Shown: positions 46,952-59,300 of the stretch, one piece after another
Position numbering within the stretch: the stretch's first letter is position 1
Layout: every line of letters starts with the position of its first letter
NCBI GenBank assembly: GCA_036186865.1
Contig: AP025075.1
Location: 16,662,744-16,726,743 of the forward strand
Length of the DNA: 64,000 nt
Reading direction: 5' to 3'
Origin: Eustoma russellianum
Lineage: Eukaryota; Streptophyta; Magnoliopsida; Gentianales; Gentianaceae
Position numbers and translations under genes: made by a program
Notes under the pieces: generated by a model
Told to the model about the DNA's origin: nothing
What the model saw: the letters and a program-made list of their open reading frames with translations, nothing else
The model's database searches: none

Positions 46952-48177
46952 TTTTGTGAGTTTTTTTTGTAGAATTTACAGCTCATTAAAGGATGTCAAG
47001 TTGGACCAATCAACAAATGACAAGTAAGCAATGTCAAGTCATCCTTCCAATCATGTTGCGCCAAGTATGCAAGATGGTGTCATCTCTACACAAGGCAATC
47101 TTCCAAGGACATTAAAGAGAATTTTGAAGAAGGAAGAAGCCCTAAAGGGGGCGGACAAGTGGAAATAAAAAGGGAAGAATAGTGCAAACAAGGCCAAGGC
47201 AACAACTCACATTCTCTCAAGTGCAAAAAGCTATACTACTTTCTTCTTCTCCTTTTCTTTCTTCTTCTTCTTCTCTCAAGCCTATCGTTCATATATTCCA
47301 TATTGTATAGGCTTTGAATATATCACCCATACACATTCAGTGTTGTAAAAGGTTGATCAATGTGTGATCAAACCTTCATTCGATTGGTGGTGGTATTCGT
47401 GATTGATTTGCTTGTTTGTTTCGTTTGTAAAAGGATGGAGTTTGTGTTTAACTCTAGTCACCCTTGTGGTAAGGTGTTTTTAGTATTTAGTGATAACCGA
47501 AGAAGGTGTCCTCGAATATCAGAGTAGGTTGATTTAACCAAACCAGTATAAAATCTTTGGTGTTCTTTCTTTACTGCACTTTACTTTCAGTTTCTAGTTG
47601 TCTGTATTGATTCGTTGCAACATTAAAAATAGTAAACGATTTTCAAAAATTATAAACTTTTTGCATAAAAATATCCACATATCCTAGATTTCATTTGGTG
47701 CAAGTTTCAACTCATTTGGATAGGTATAAGTTAGTCAAACATGAATAGTTCCGGGACTAGTGCAATCTGATTTTTAGATTTGCAAAGGTTGAGAACATCA
47801 ACGCGGTTGGCATACTTCCCAAAGGAATTTTCAAAAACTGTTTCAACCCACTAAAATAAATATCTTGAGGGTCTTGTCATAAAATTTTTAGACCATTTTG
47901 AGTCATCAATTAATAGGAATAAATTTTTCAAGGGGTTAGGAGTGATGTTTAATTTGAAATTTTTGTGAGACACTCAAAACATCTAAGAGTACTTTCTCAC
48001 CGAATTTCATAATTTTTGGATGTCTGCAACTAGATCATTCAAATAGTTCAAATCAGGATCTGAAAACAGAAACTGTTTTCAGAAGTGAGGTTTTTGGTCC
48101 AAAAGTTTTAAAAAACCAAAATTTCCGCACTCACTATTGAACCCCCCCTTCTAGTGGTGCTATACAAATCCTAAAAA

Positions 48178-48189
48178 TGGCATCAGAGT
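48178..48189 (+). other. Primer-binding site of E, two mismatches
   Basis: TGGCATCAGAGT aligns with the TGGTATCAGAGC site of D and differs at two positions. It sits just after the LTR end, as in D. Confidence 0.7.
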
Positions 48190-48231
48190 GCAGGCACATT
48201 CACTACAAGGAGATCTAACAGTCTTTGTGAA

Positions 48232-48296
48232 ATGGCATCCACTAGTTATAAAATCGAGCAAGAAGGAATGTCAACCGTAAGGCCTCCTCTTTTCGA
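48232..48296 (+). pseudogene. Element E gag, N-terminal piece
   Basis: MASTSYKIEQEGMSTVRPPL parallels the gag start of D (MTTTNFKTEQEGMSSQRPPL). It is cut by the solo LTR after the codons for LFE. About 75 bp of gag found in D between this piece and the next are missing. Confidence 0.85.
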
Positions 48297-48879
48297 GCGC
48301 CCCGCACCCCGGCCTAGCCGGATACGGTGCGTCTGCCGTACTTCACTACGGAGAGTACCAGGCGTCGATCCATAACGTATTTTTGTCCAGGTTAAAATAT
48401 GTGGACTTTCATGCTTACACGTCAACAAGTAAGCAAAACCGAGGCAGAATAAAAACTTTAAAATAAAACGTCTACGAAACCATCATCAGTTTACAATCCA
48501 AATCATAAAGTACGGAAATTCTCAAAAGTAATTATTTCCATCACAAATTCATAAAAAAAATCATCGGTCACAACCATCTCGTTAAGTCTCCTAGGCCATC
48601 GATCTCTCGCACTTCTACGGGTAGGGGACCCTAGGCTCGTCCTCGATCCACTTAACCCTATTTCCTGTGGTTTCTAGGAGAAAAAATAAAGGGTGAGTGA
48701 CAATGTCACCAGCAAGTATACCATAAACAATCATGCATTAAGTGGAAAGTACACACAAGAACCAAATTCCCCAAAATTCGGTTTAGAAACATACCTGACC
48801 TTCCATCCGACACCCGTAAATATTCAGCTCATAACTTATCAAGATTAAAACTTACCAAAGTCCATAGCTTATAAAAAGA

Positions 48880-49100
48880 TCATCACCCAATCAAGATCAT
48901 AACTTGTGATAAGATCATCACTCAATAAAGATCTCAACTTATGGTAAGATCATCACTCAATAAAGATCATAACTTAGGAGCTACCAAGGCATAACAATTT
49001 AGCCTATGTATCATGAATAAGATCATGGCTTACGTAACAACAGTAATAAGATCGTAACTTAGGTAACGAAAGATAAGAGGATCATAACCTAAGTAACATT
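48880..49100. repeat. AAGATCATAACTTA-type repeat tract
   Basis: Units around AAGATCATCACTCAATAAAG and AAGATCATAACTTA recur, including two adjacent near-identical copies of about 33 bp at 48900-48975. Confidence 0.65.
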
Positions 49101-49428
49101 ACATCTAGCATTTGGCTAGCGTCTCATCTCTTCAGTCAATAGCAACTAAGGCAATAAAATCATAACTTAGCCATGAAGCAAGTAATAGCACAGCTTAGTG
49201 CAAATAGACTCAACATCATGCTCACGGCCATATACAATGCTTATGAATATGCAAATGTAGTGCATCATGAAACCATGAAAATCTTTTCCTTTCGTTCTTT
49301 CATTCAAAACATCATCGTCAAGAAAACAAGAGAGTATTCAGATCTATTCACCCGGATCTGAGGCGGTCACTTCTTCCCTTCGAATCTATTATTCCCGGAT
49401 TCGGAGCGATCACGTCATCACTTATCAG

Positions 49429-49500
49429 GTCTATTCTCTCCGGGCCTGAACGGTCGATATCAGGTCTATTCTCTCCGGGCCTGAACGGTCCATATCATCA
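49429..49500. repeat. Two-copy 35-bp tandem repeat
   Basis: ATCAGGTCTATTCTCTCCGG followed by GCCTGAACGGTC occurs twice in a row with only one or two differences. Diverged versions (CCCGGATCTGAG and similar) lie on both sides, so the tract is a decayed short-period array. Confidence 0.75.
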
Positions 49501-50289
49501 GATCAATTAACCCCGGATCTGGAGCGAGTCATTACTGGCCAGGAAACACACGGTACCGGTAGAAAGCGTTCTTTTAAAAATAGGATCTTTTCTTTAAAAA
49601 CACTTTTTCATCTTTCTTTCTCATAAAATCAGTTCCATAAATCATGTAAATGACGATGATGCAATGTATGACATGTACCATGCAATTCATGACATAATGC
49701 GTTATATATACACATACGTACACTTATTCTTTAGGCTGGAAAAATTTTCCAGAATTATCACTCCATATACGCGGCCTCAAAACTTCGTGTTTTAGGCCCA
49801 CTACCATGAGTTCTTGTCATACATAAGCATAAGAGTGTCTTTTCTATTCGTAATATAGTTTTCGTGATGATACGAGACATATAAGATACTTAATTTATTT
49901 AATTATGAAACAAGGGCTGCTGAATTTCAGCAATGCAGCGTTCTTTATTTTACCTTTCATAGAAGCCCATTAATGCTTCATTTAATTTGGGCCAACTTTG
50001 GAAAACCACTGTGGACATACAAATAGTTAATGATCACAAGCCCAAACCATATCACTAAGCCTTAGCCCATTAAAACAAGGCCTTACAACAAGTTCCTTAA
50101 TTCTGCCTAAAATTCCAGATTAGTAACGCCAATTTGGCCTTGGTGATTACCCCTTAAAATAACCATGCTAATTTAAGTGGTTTACAAAAAAACACCCACA
50201 TATGTCTTAAGTAATTGCCATGAAAGTTTCGCGGAATTATAATATCGTTAATGGGGTCGTTTATTCTTTTTCCCAAAGAGGTTACCTGC

Positions 50290-51060
50290 TGAATTCTGGA
50301 TTGACCAATTTTACTACGAATTTTATTGTGACCAAACCGTAAGTCTTTTTTTGAAAATTCCAACTCTCAAACTTAGAAAACACATAGGCTAGTATCCTGC
50401 CAAAAATCAGCCCAAATGCATGTTTATAAGGCCCATTTCCGGGTCAATCATTAGGTCACACAAAATCTGTTCATTCCAGTATTTCCAGCTTGACCAGTTT
50501 TACTAAAAATTACGTTAAACATAATCCGTAACTCCTTTTAACAAAACTCCAACTCTCAAAATTACTACACACATAGGGCTAGTGTCACGCCAAAAATTAG
50601 CTTAATTAGATACTTCTAAATTACCTTTTCAGGTCCCACAATACGTCACAATAATCTGCCCTGTTCTAACAACTCTGTTTGACCAGTTTTATCAAAATCA
50701 TTATTAAGGATAATCCACTACTCCTTTTACCAACATTCCAACTCACACTTTTCATGGACACATAGGTATATTATTAAACCAAAAATTATCCAATTGTAAC
50801 ATTCCTAAGGTTCATTTTCAGGGCGTACAACACGCTACAGAAAACTGTCCAGCTCCAGTACTTCTGTTTGACCAGTTGTCACTAAATAATTCATTAAGGG
50901 TAAACCACAACTCTTTTTATTAAAATTCCAACTCACACATTTTCTAAACAAATAAGTCTATCACCATACCAAAAATTAGTCACTTTGAACGCCTTTAAGG
51001 TTCATTTTCAGGTCGTACAACATGACACTTAAAACTGTCCAGCTTCAGTGATTTCAGCAC
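50290..51060. repeat. 189-bp tandem repeat array
   Basis: Four units start with the anchor GACCAGTTTTA or a close variant at 50303, 50492, 50681 and 50870, each exactly 189 bp apart; a partial fifth follows. Within each unit ATTCCAACTCNCA, ACACATAGG and CCAAAAATTA recur in the same order. Units differ by many substitutions but keep length. Confidence 0.8.
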
Positions 51061-51944
51061 TTCATCACTTTTTATGGTTCAAGCATTTTCAATCAACTTC
51101 ATTCCTTAAAGTGACTTAATAACCATCAAATACCCACTTCAACATAATTTTTCCAAGCCTCATATCATGCTTTAAACCATAGATAAACAGTTCATGAATC
51201 ATATCAAAACAGTCACAACATATTCATATAACAAATTATTCACTTATGCCATCACTTCTCTCATAACAACTAGTTTTCATGTCTTGTACTTAGATTCTTC
51301 AACTAAGATTTATGGCTTAAAAATGACTAGCCATTCAAGCATGCACTTCACAAATAAGGCAAGATTGGTTAGAGTACACTTGCCTTCTTCGAGCTTATCC
51401 TTTCCTTATCTTGGATAAAGTCTTCCTCCCCTTCACTATACCACCCCCACGGTTTGGGAGGAAGAAAAGAGCAAACATTAGGCTTTTGTCTTAAGTGAAA
51501 ACACAACTAGAGTGCGGCTATGATTCTCTTACCAAAATGGACCTTGAATGGAGATAACAATGAATCCACCCACTAAGAAGTTAGCTTCTCTTAGTATCTT
51601 GCAAAATCTTCATCTAGTGACCCTTTTGAGTGTCACGTTTTTGGCAAGATAAGAGGGATACCAATGTGAGGTTCATTCTTTGAAACATAGAATTCACTTA
51701 GAACACTTAGCATGTACTTACCCAGATGAGTTCTTGGAGCTTGAAGATTGTTCTTGGATCTCTTTGGCTCCACTAGCCGTGCTTCTTAATGGAAAAATAG
51801 GGAAGTCTCTTGCTCCTTATGAATTATTGAGAGTTGAGAGTAGAAGAGAGTTCTAGGGTGTTCATGGAATGAATTTTCTTTACTTGGCTAAGGGTTAGCC
51901 GTTGGTATGTTAAGGGAGAAGGGGGTTTACCTTGGCTTGGTTAG

Positions 51945-52135
51945 GCTAATTAGAGTTAATTAGCCTTAGTTACTTTTAACTAACCAAGGTTACTTTAATG
52001 CAACCATAGTTACTTTAATGCAACTAGAGTTACTTTAATTCAACTATAGTTACTTTATGGCTAACCTAGGTTACTTTATCCAACTAGAGTTACTTTATGG
52101 GTTAACTTGAGTTACTTTAACCTTGAAGTTAATAT
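51945..52135. repeat. AGTTACTTTA minisatellite
   Basis: About eight units of 20-25 bp are built on AGTTACTTTA followed by a variable AACTA/AACCA spacer. The tract ends at an inverted TAAAGTAACCATGG near 52135. Confidence 0.75.
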
Positions 52136-52693
52136 AAAGTAACCATGGTAATATTTGAAATGTTCCTTGGTTAAGCATGAGGGGGAAACCGGCGGTTATG
52201 GCACCTAGGGGCCATTACCATGCTTAATCTTTTCCCAAGTGAGTTTAATGAAAAGCCATGTGGGTATTTGCCCTCCCCTTTTATTAATTATTTCCCCTTT
52301 TTCTTGTTTTAAAAATAAAATTTGGAAAATCTTGAGTTTCCTTTGGGATAAGGCCGAAACTTTTGCAAGAGTTGGGGGAAAAATTTCCCACTACTTACAA
52401 CTCCTTAATTTCCATTTGGGCTTATTTTAAGGAGGCCCTTAAGATTAACCTCTCTTATAACTTGGGAAAAACCCTTTAAGGCCCTTTTTAACCTTATGGC
52501 CGAAATCTCTTAAGCCCTTAGGGTGAATTGGCCATGGTCCATAACTCATGCTTGTATGATATATTGTTTGCTTATCAACATAAAATAAAAGAAGCACTAA
52601 GAAACTTAGTGAAATGCACTTGAAGGATGCCACTTTATTAATGTACTTATACGAGTCTTCAAGTACAATATGACATTTCGTCGGGGTACAACA

Positions 52694-54450
52694 CTTATGG
52701 TCCATCATAGAAGACGGTCCTTTTATTCAGTCTAAATAACTACGATTGATAGCGTTACGTTAAAAGTTGTAAAGCCTAACAAAGAGTATACCGTACACGA
52801 TAAAAAGAGATTAAGTATGAATGTCAAGGCTATGCAACTTCTTTTAAATGACCTAAGTAAAAGTGAATCAAGCTATGTGTCTAATTGCTCTAGTGCTCAA
52901 GAGATGTGGAGAATTATTGAAATGAAACATGAAGAGACTAGTCAAGTTAAAGAGTCTAAATAAATGTGCTTATGTCTGCTCTTAAGTCTTTCAAGTTATT
53001 ACCAAACGAATCTACTATTGATATGGACTTACGCTTGACTAACATCTACAATTCTCATGAGTCTCTTGGAAAAGCTTTTTCTATACAGGAAAAGGTTCAA
53101 AAGATGCTAAGAAGTCTCCCATCCGAACGGAACCCCAAAGTCACAGCGATTGAGGAAAGTAAAGAAATGAGATCAATAAAAATAGAGGAACTAATCGGAT
53201 CATTGAAAGTGTACTAAAACAAACTCACTCTAAGAAATTCTGAATCTACTTCTAAACAAGATAAGGCTATAGCGTCTAAATCAAATGAATACGTCTCTAC
53301 CTCTTATGATCGTGTAGATGATAGTGACATGGATTTTGATGATGAAGATCGAATCGCGTTGGCTAAAACATCAAGAAAGATAATGAGAAAATCGCTTAAA
53401 GACAAACCTAAGTCTACATCATCTAAGAATCAAAGAAATAAAAATAAAAATAATGAGGATATTAAGTGTTATACTTGTGGAAGACTTGGACATATCTCTT
53501 ATAACTGTTCGAACAAGGACAAAACAATGAACAAAAACTATGGCAAGGATTGGACAAAAACTAGACCCGTCTCAGAACCTAAACAAAAGAGAAAAGCCCT
53601 TAAAACCTGCACATGGAGTGCTTCATCCGATTCCGAAAGTGAAGAGGCCGAAGGGGAAATGGCTCAAGTATGCGTTGCATCCAAAGCATCAAACGAGATA
53701 TCTTCTGATTCTGATTCTGATTTTGAGCCTTCTTATGATGATTTATTTTGTCAATATCTTGAGTTGCGTAAGTTTTCTAAGGCTCTTGCAAAAGAGAAGT
53801 AATGGTTAATTGAAGACAAGAAATTATTAGAATCTTCTAACTCGAATCTTGTATCTCAATTAAACGATTCAAAAGAAGAATCGTCTTGCATGATAAATTC
53901 ATTAAAATCTGAGATTTCCTCCTTAACATCTGAGAACACGGAGATGAAAGTCAATATTTCAAATTTGAAATCAAGAAACAAAGATTTAGAAAAGACAGTA
54001 AAACAATTCGATTCGGCTACGAGCATGCTAGATCGTCTCATTTCCTCCCAAAAGCATGAAAGCGATAAAACCAGATTAGAATACATTGAAGATAATAAAG
54101 TACAAAACAAGTCAACAAAATTTATTTTATCCTCATCTAAGAAACCACATGCAACTATACAACCTAAGAAGACGACTAGTACACCACTCATCTCATCTCA
54201 TCGTGCTTCTTATTCTTCATATCATACAAAATGCAATCATGTGTCGTATATATATGGAAGTAAACCACTGCATACGCGACGATCATACAGCACAAATGCA
54301 TTTAGATCACACACTATGCACACTAACACAAATGCATATCAAAAACGAAATCTTATCATGAGAATGATGGCATTCTCGGCCATAGGCCAAACGAATTTGC
54401 ACCTAGCGCCTATTATATTGCTTTTTCATCTCTTTTCTCACCTTTTGTAA
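52694..54450 (+). pseudogene. Element E gag, main piece
   Basis: It resumes with LWSIIEDGPFIQSK and continues VVKPNKEYT, MKHEETSQVKESK, a stop, then MLMSALKSFKLLPNEST (52966-53217). A second part (53329-53802) holds the CCHC knuckle CYTCGRLGHISYNC and a Ser/Asp-rich tail. A stop at 53800 is followed by a coiled-coil-like region (53890-54120) and a His/Ser-rich end. Order and sequence follow the gag of D closely. It keeps a sense codon at places where D has stops (DDLFCQYLEL; LIGSLKVY) and has its own breaks. It is a pseudogene, but fairly young-looking. Confidence 0.88.
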
Positions 54451-54777
54451 GACCGAGGAAGGTCATCCAAGTTTGGGTACCAAAAGGTACTTTTGCAAAG
54501 TGTTAAATCAATAACCCTTAAGAACGCACTTGAAATGCATGATTTTTGATATATTATAAACTGCTATTTCTTTCCATCTTTACTTGTACTTTTGATGACA
54601 TTTACAAAATAAAGGGGGAGAGAAAAGCATGATCTAAGGGGGAGAGAGAGCATGAATTATTGGGGAGTACACGACGATATAAAATTCAAAATTCAAATTT
54701 GGGCATAATTGGAGGGGGAGTGATCACATTCAAATAATGAACCAATGTTATTTTGTAAATCATCAAAAGGGGGAGAT
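54451..54777 (+). other. Element E: gag joins the 3' UTR, pol absent
   Basis: The phrase GTACCAAAAGGTACTTTTGC near 54477 matches D at 30843, the point just before pol in D. Within about 60 bp the sequence matches the D region after RNase H (TTTCCATCTTTACTTGTACTT, compare 34031). About 3.1 kb of pol is therefore absent. G-rich purine runs follow; AAAAGGGGGAGA abuts the LTR at 54778. Confidence 0.8.
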
Positions 54778-54922
54778 TGTTGCAAAAAACGGTTTGAGTG
54801 ATTTACAAATACATGATTTAAATGCTACATGTTTACGAAATGCATGAATAAATTATTACTTGACACATTTATGTGATAAACGTGCTTTATATGCTTATAT
54901 ATATATATATATATATATTGTT
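54778..54922 (+). repeat. Truncated LTR of E, left part
   Basis: It starts TGTTGCAAAAAACGG and matches the first 140 bp of the E-type LTR up to a (TA)n tract ending TTGTT, where the L1 LINE is inserted. The LTR continues at 61222. Confidence 0.85.
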
Positions 54923-55094
54923 ATTAGAATACGAGAGGTGCAAATACATAATGAATAGGGTATCCGGCGATTTCGGCGTTCAGCTTCGGCGGCAATAGCC
55001 GCCGCCACCTCAGGCTGTCGGTTCCGTCACTTCCTTCAACGCGGTGAATTCGTCCTCCTTCCGAAAGTTGATCCCTTCTTCCTGCTACATTATC

Positions 55095-56387
55095 ATGGCT
55101 GCAAATATGACAACTGCACCATCTTTTGCTGCTGTTGTTTCCGGGGCTTCTGCCGCCAATATATCAATCGCCCCAAAAACGGTTTCCCGATACAAAGGAA
55201 TTCCCATGAACTCATTTCTTGATAATGAAATTGATGCGCTCGCTGAACCCTACAGATACTCGTTGGTTGGCACTTTCTGGTATGGCAGACCACCCTTAAA
55301 AATAATACGTCAGGTATTTGAGAAAATTGGATTTCAACAGGATTTACGTATTACATTGATTGATCAGTCCCATATACTCTTGAATTTCCGAAATGAAGCA
55401 GACTATTTGAGATGTTTTTATTGTCGCTCTTGGCACATCTCTGGGTGTCATATGAGAATTACGAAATGGACAGTAGATTTTGATCCCAGCGCAGACGTTC
55501 CGATTGTTCCGGTGTGGGTAGCGCTGCCGTCGCTCCCAATACACCTACATCATCGCGCTGCCCTGTTTGAAGTCATCCGCCCGATAGGTCTCCCTTTGAA
55601 ACTAGATGTTGCGACGGCGGATGGCCTGCGCCCTTCAGTGGCTAGAGTCTGCGTTGAGGTTGATGTTTCGCAGGATTTACCGCAGAAAATTTATCTACAG
55701 GCAAAAGGCAGGCTGATATTACAATCGATAGTGTACGAGGATCTACCATTATTTTGCACATCTTGTCATCGATTGGGCCATGCATCGGATGCATGCCCTC
55801 CTAAGGAGTCTGGCAAAGCTCCTCCACCGCACCCTCCTCCGCCACCTCCGCGTCGACCGGCATGCACGACTAATCAACGATGGACGCCGGTTAAGAATAA
55901 GTCTAATGATCAACCATCTACGTCCCGTCCAGTCCTTGCCGAGGACCCTGGTCTTACAGCTGCGACGCCGATTGAAGAATCTCAGCACATGGCTGATCCG
56001 CAGCCGATTGAAGAATCTCAGCACATGGCTGATCCGTCCATGGAGGAATTCTATGAAGCTGCTGAGCCTCTCCCAGCAGTCGAGGTCACTACGGCGGACA
56101 TGGGCCATTCATCTGACACGGACTTACCGCCTGCAGATCAGGTGGAGAATATCCCGCATGTCCCAGATGATATTACACGTCGTATGGAACTTATACCCCC
56201 ATCACCTGATGAGGACACTTTAATTGCCCGTTTAGACGAGCAAGTGGATGCAACAGGTTTTATTCAAGTGGTTCCGCGTCGAAAGCGTCGAACACGCAAG
56301 GATTTGCCCCCACTTCCGCCATCTACAATCTTGACACGTAGTGCCTCGCACATCATTCAGGGAAGTTCATCTTCTTTAACTCAATGA
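55095..56387 (+). CDS. L1 ORF1 protein (DUF4283-like, CCHC knuckle)
   Basis: This 430-residue protein is the RNA-binding partner of ORF2 in LINE particles. Residues about 30-190 (YRYSLVGTFWYGRPPLKIIR ... ITKWTVDFDP ... VPVWVALPSLPIH) match the DUF4283 domain common in plant L1 ORF1. A zinc knuckle CTSCHRLGHASDAC follows at 55757-55798, then a Pro-rich and acidic tail with a tandem 12-residue duplication (PIEESQHMADPQ, 55968-56039). It ends in a basic KRRTRKD segment. An upstream in-frame ATG at 55044 could add 17 residues; I prefer 55095 because it opens with an MAA-type start. The stop overlaps the ORF2 start as ATGA. The frame is fully open. Confidence 0.9.
   Translation: MAANMTTAPSFAAVVSGASAANISIAPKTVSRYKGIPMNSFLDNEIDALAEPYRYSLVGTFWYGRPPLKIIRQVFEKIGFQQDLRITLIDQSHILLNFRNEADYLRCFYCRSWHISGCHMRITKWTVDFDPSADVPIVPVWVALPSLPIHLHHRAALFEVIRPIGLPLKLDVATADGLRPSVARVCVEVDVSQDLPQKIYLQAKGRLILQSIVYEDLPLFCTSCHRLGHASDACPPKESGKAPPPHPPPPPPRRPACTTNQRWTPVKNKSNDQPSTSRPVLAEDPGLTAATPIEESQHMADPQPIEESQHMADPSMEEFYEAAEPLPAVEVTTADMGHSSDTDLPPADQVENIPHVPDDITRRMELIPPSPDEDTLIARLDEQVDATGFIQVVPRRKRRTRKDLPPLPPSTILTRSASHIIQGSSSSLTQ
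55968..56039 (+). repeat. 36-bp tandem duplication within ORF1
   Basis: Two identical or near-identical 36-bp units encode PIEESQHMADPQ and PIEESQHMADPS. The repeat stays in frame. Confidence 0.85.
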
Positions 56388-59300
56388 ATTTATTAATCTG
56401 GAATGTTAGAGGCCTCCGTGCCTCTTTGCCCCGAATAAAACATTTAGTTCATGAACATCGTTTACATTTGCTGGCTTTAATCGAACCCAAGCATGCTGCA
56501 TCACAATTACAAGTTTTTGCCTTAAAGTTGGGATTTTCACAATGCTATGCTTCACAATCTGGACGTATTTGGTTTTTTTGGCGAGACACTGACTTTCGTT
56601 TGATTACAACACAGGATTACGATCAGGTGGTATATTTTACTATGCAATCTTACTCGCTGCAATGGATGTTCGCTATATCGGTTATCTATGCAAAGCATTC
56701 TATTCAGCAACGGCGTCCTTTATGGCAGTCCTTATGTCATTTCGCAGAATCGACACATTTGCCCTGGGTGTTGGGAGGTGATTTTAATACTTTCCGGGCT
56801 CTTGAGGATCATAGGGGCCACTCCACACCATCCTTAACATCTTTGCAGGACTTCAACGATTGTATCGAATCATGCTCCTTAATGTCACCTTCATATCAGG
56901 GCTCCAGGTTTACATGGGCCGATGGTAGGGGACTAGGAAGAATCCGTCGGCGTTTAGATTGGGTGTTCACTAATTCCGCTTATCAGGATTTCTTCCAAGA
57001 TATGCAGTTAACACATTTGCCTAGGGTTACAACGGACCATACGCCCCTTTTACTATTATGTCGTCAGGGTGTCACAACAGGCAGGAGATCTTTCCGATTT
57101 TTGGATGCATGGCTCCATCATTCAGACTTTCACTCTTACATGACACAGTCATGGTCCTCTTATCCGACTACTGGTGGAATGTATGGGTTCTATCAAAAGT
57201 TGTTCGCATTTAAAAAAGATGTTCAGAGGTGGAATAAAGACATTTTTGGAAATATCTTCAGCAATTTGGCACATGCAGAGACACAGCTAAATCATGCTGA
57301 GGCCACCTGGGACGCGAATCCTACGGTGGAAAACAGGGAAACATATCAGCGCTCCAAGGCGGAGTATTTGCAAGCATCGGCTTATGAATTGCAATTTTGG
57401 AAACAAAAAGCTCGTGTCAAGTGGCTTAAGGATGGAGATGCTAACTCGAAATTCTTTCATTCAGTGGTTAAGGGGAAGCGAACATCTTTGCGCATTCAAC
57501 AAATCGGTTCAACCGCAGGCACAATATTGACAGATTCGGCAGACATCAAGGCGGCTGCTGTATCATTTTATCGGGAATTGTTTGCCCCTGAACCAACATA
57601 TAATCACTCGACTATACTTTCACATATTCCTCGACTGGTAACCGATTCTGATAATAGGATGCTGACACAGATACCATTGGAAGCGGAGGTAAAGCAGGCG
57701 GTCTGGCATCTCGACTCACAGAGTGCTGCAGGTCCAGATGGTTTTCATGGGGGATTCTATCGATCTTGTTGGACTATCATACACTCGGATGTGGTCAAAG
57801 CAGTGCAGGAATTTTTCCTCGGAGTTCCACAGCCGACAGTCATGGCCAGCGCTTTAATCACATTGATCCCTAAGACGCAAACGCCAACCACGTTTAGTGA
57901 TTTTCGCCCCATATGTCTTACAAATTTTTTGAGCAAGATTTGTACCCGTATCATAGCTACCCGCTTGAGCACACTTCTTCCCAAATTGATTTCACCAGAG
58001 CAAACAGGTTTCCTTCCCGGACATGATATTTCCACTCAAGTTTTATTAGCACGGGAAATGATTCACATGTTGGATAGAGGTGGATCTCAGCTGTGTTTGA
58101 AATTAGATATGATGAAAGCTTTTGACCGGGTGAGTTGGGATTATTTGGAGAATTTGCTGCGCCAGTTTGGGTTCTCTGATTTCTTTAATCGGCTCATTAT
58201 CAATCATCTCCGAGCAACAACATTCTCCGTCTTGATTAATGGCGTACCCTCTCCTAAATTTCGGCCGGGACGAGGGGTGAAACAGGGGGATCCTTTATCT
58301 CCTCTTTTATTTATATTGGCTTCGGAAGGGTTCAGTCACGGCCTAAACTCTTAGTTGCATCGGGACATATATTACCTTTCCGTCTAGGTCGTGTTCCAAT
58401 TACGATCACGCATCTGGCCTATGCAGATGACCTTCTTATCTTTCTACAGGGGACAAGACGCAACCTATTGCGCTTTCGGGCTTTTTTAACAGATTATGAA
58501 ACAGCTTCGGGTCAGAAAATCAACTACCAGAAGAGTAACATTGTTCCCTCGTCAAACATAGCGACAAGTCGATGTCGCACCTTCCAAGATCTGCTGGGAA
58601 TGCGGCTCACAGGGCTCCTTTTTCGATATCTGGGCTCCCATCTCCACCGCAGAATTAATCGCTCCCGCTACTGTACTACATTACTCCAACATATTGATGA
58701 CCGACTGCAAGGTTGGCACTCCCGACTACTGTCAATGGCTGGCAGGTTGGTTTTATTACGTTCAGTCATTTCTGCACTACCCCTCCATATTCTTGCAGCT
58801 GGGGGCTTACCAAAGTCCGTCATTCGAATGATACATAGAAAGATGGCATCATTTTATTGGGGTAAACGACATCATTGGGTAGCTTGGTCGAAATTAACAA
58901 CTCCTATAGATGAGGGTGGCCTAGGTTTACAGGATTTGCATTTTCTACAACAGGCCTATAATTGCCGAATTTGGTGGCTTTATCACAAGCAGGACACCTT
59001 ATGGAGCCAGTATATGCGTTTTAAGTATGGCCGCAGAGGGGACTATCGCGCAAGGTTGCCGGATTCTCCCATTTGGAAACTTATTTGTCGCACACATACA
59101 TTCTGCTCGGCTCAGACTTTGGCTTTGGGGACTCATCTCTCCTGGAAACCATCGCCTACGGGAGAATTCACTTTAAAATCCGCATATGATATTTGTCGGC
59201 TTCCTGCTACGACGGAGCATTCATCTAAGTTTATATGGTTCAAATATCATTCCTCTGTTACGAAGCTTCTCCTCTGGCATATTTTTCATTCGGCACTTCC

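Larger units (their letters stand above)
44059..48175 (+). repeat. 5' LTR of element E
   Basis: It starts TGTTGAGAAAAAATATTTGAG and ends near AAATCCTAAA before the primer site. Without the solo LTR insert it is about 2.64 kb. It matches 61470-64000 closely and the D LTRs more distantly; for example it has one CACATGCTGAAA palindrome rather than three. Confidence 0.88.
48297..52693 (-). mobile_element. Tekay-like solo LTR (4.4 kb) inside gag of E
   Basis: On the minus strand it begins TGTTGTACCCCGACG (at 52693) and ends GGGGTGCGGGGCGC (at 48297). These ends resemble Tekay LTRs, but the terminal TACA is missing at the low side. There is no coding sequence. It contains several tandem repeat tracts, including an exact 189-bp array. 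There is no TSD, and gag sequence is missing at the junction, so a deletion probably removed one LTR end and neighbouring gag. It could instead be a remnant of a larger non-coding element. Confidence 0.55.

Noticed and set aside
50290..51060. Possible CRISPR-like spaced repeat
   Set aside because: The repeats are whole 189-bp tandem units without short conserved repeats and unique spacers, and the DNA is plant nuclear.
55749..56223. Arginine-rich frames on both strands
   Set aside because: They are shadow frames of L1 ORF1, which has the zinc knuckle and domain evidence.
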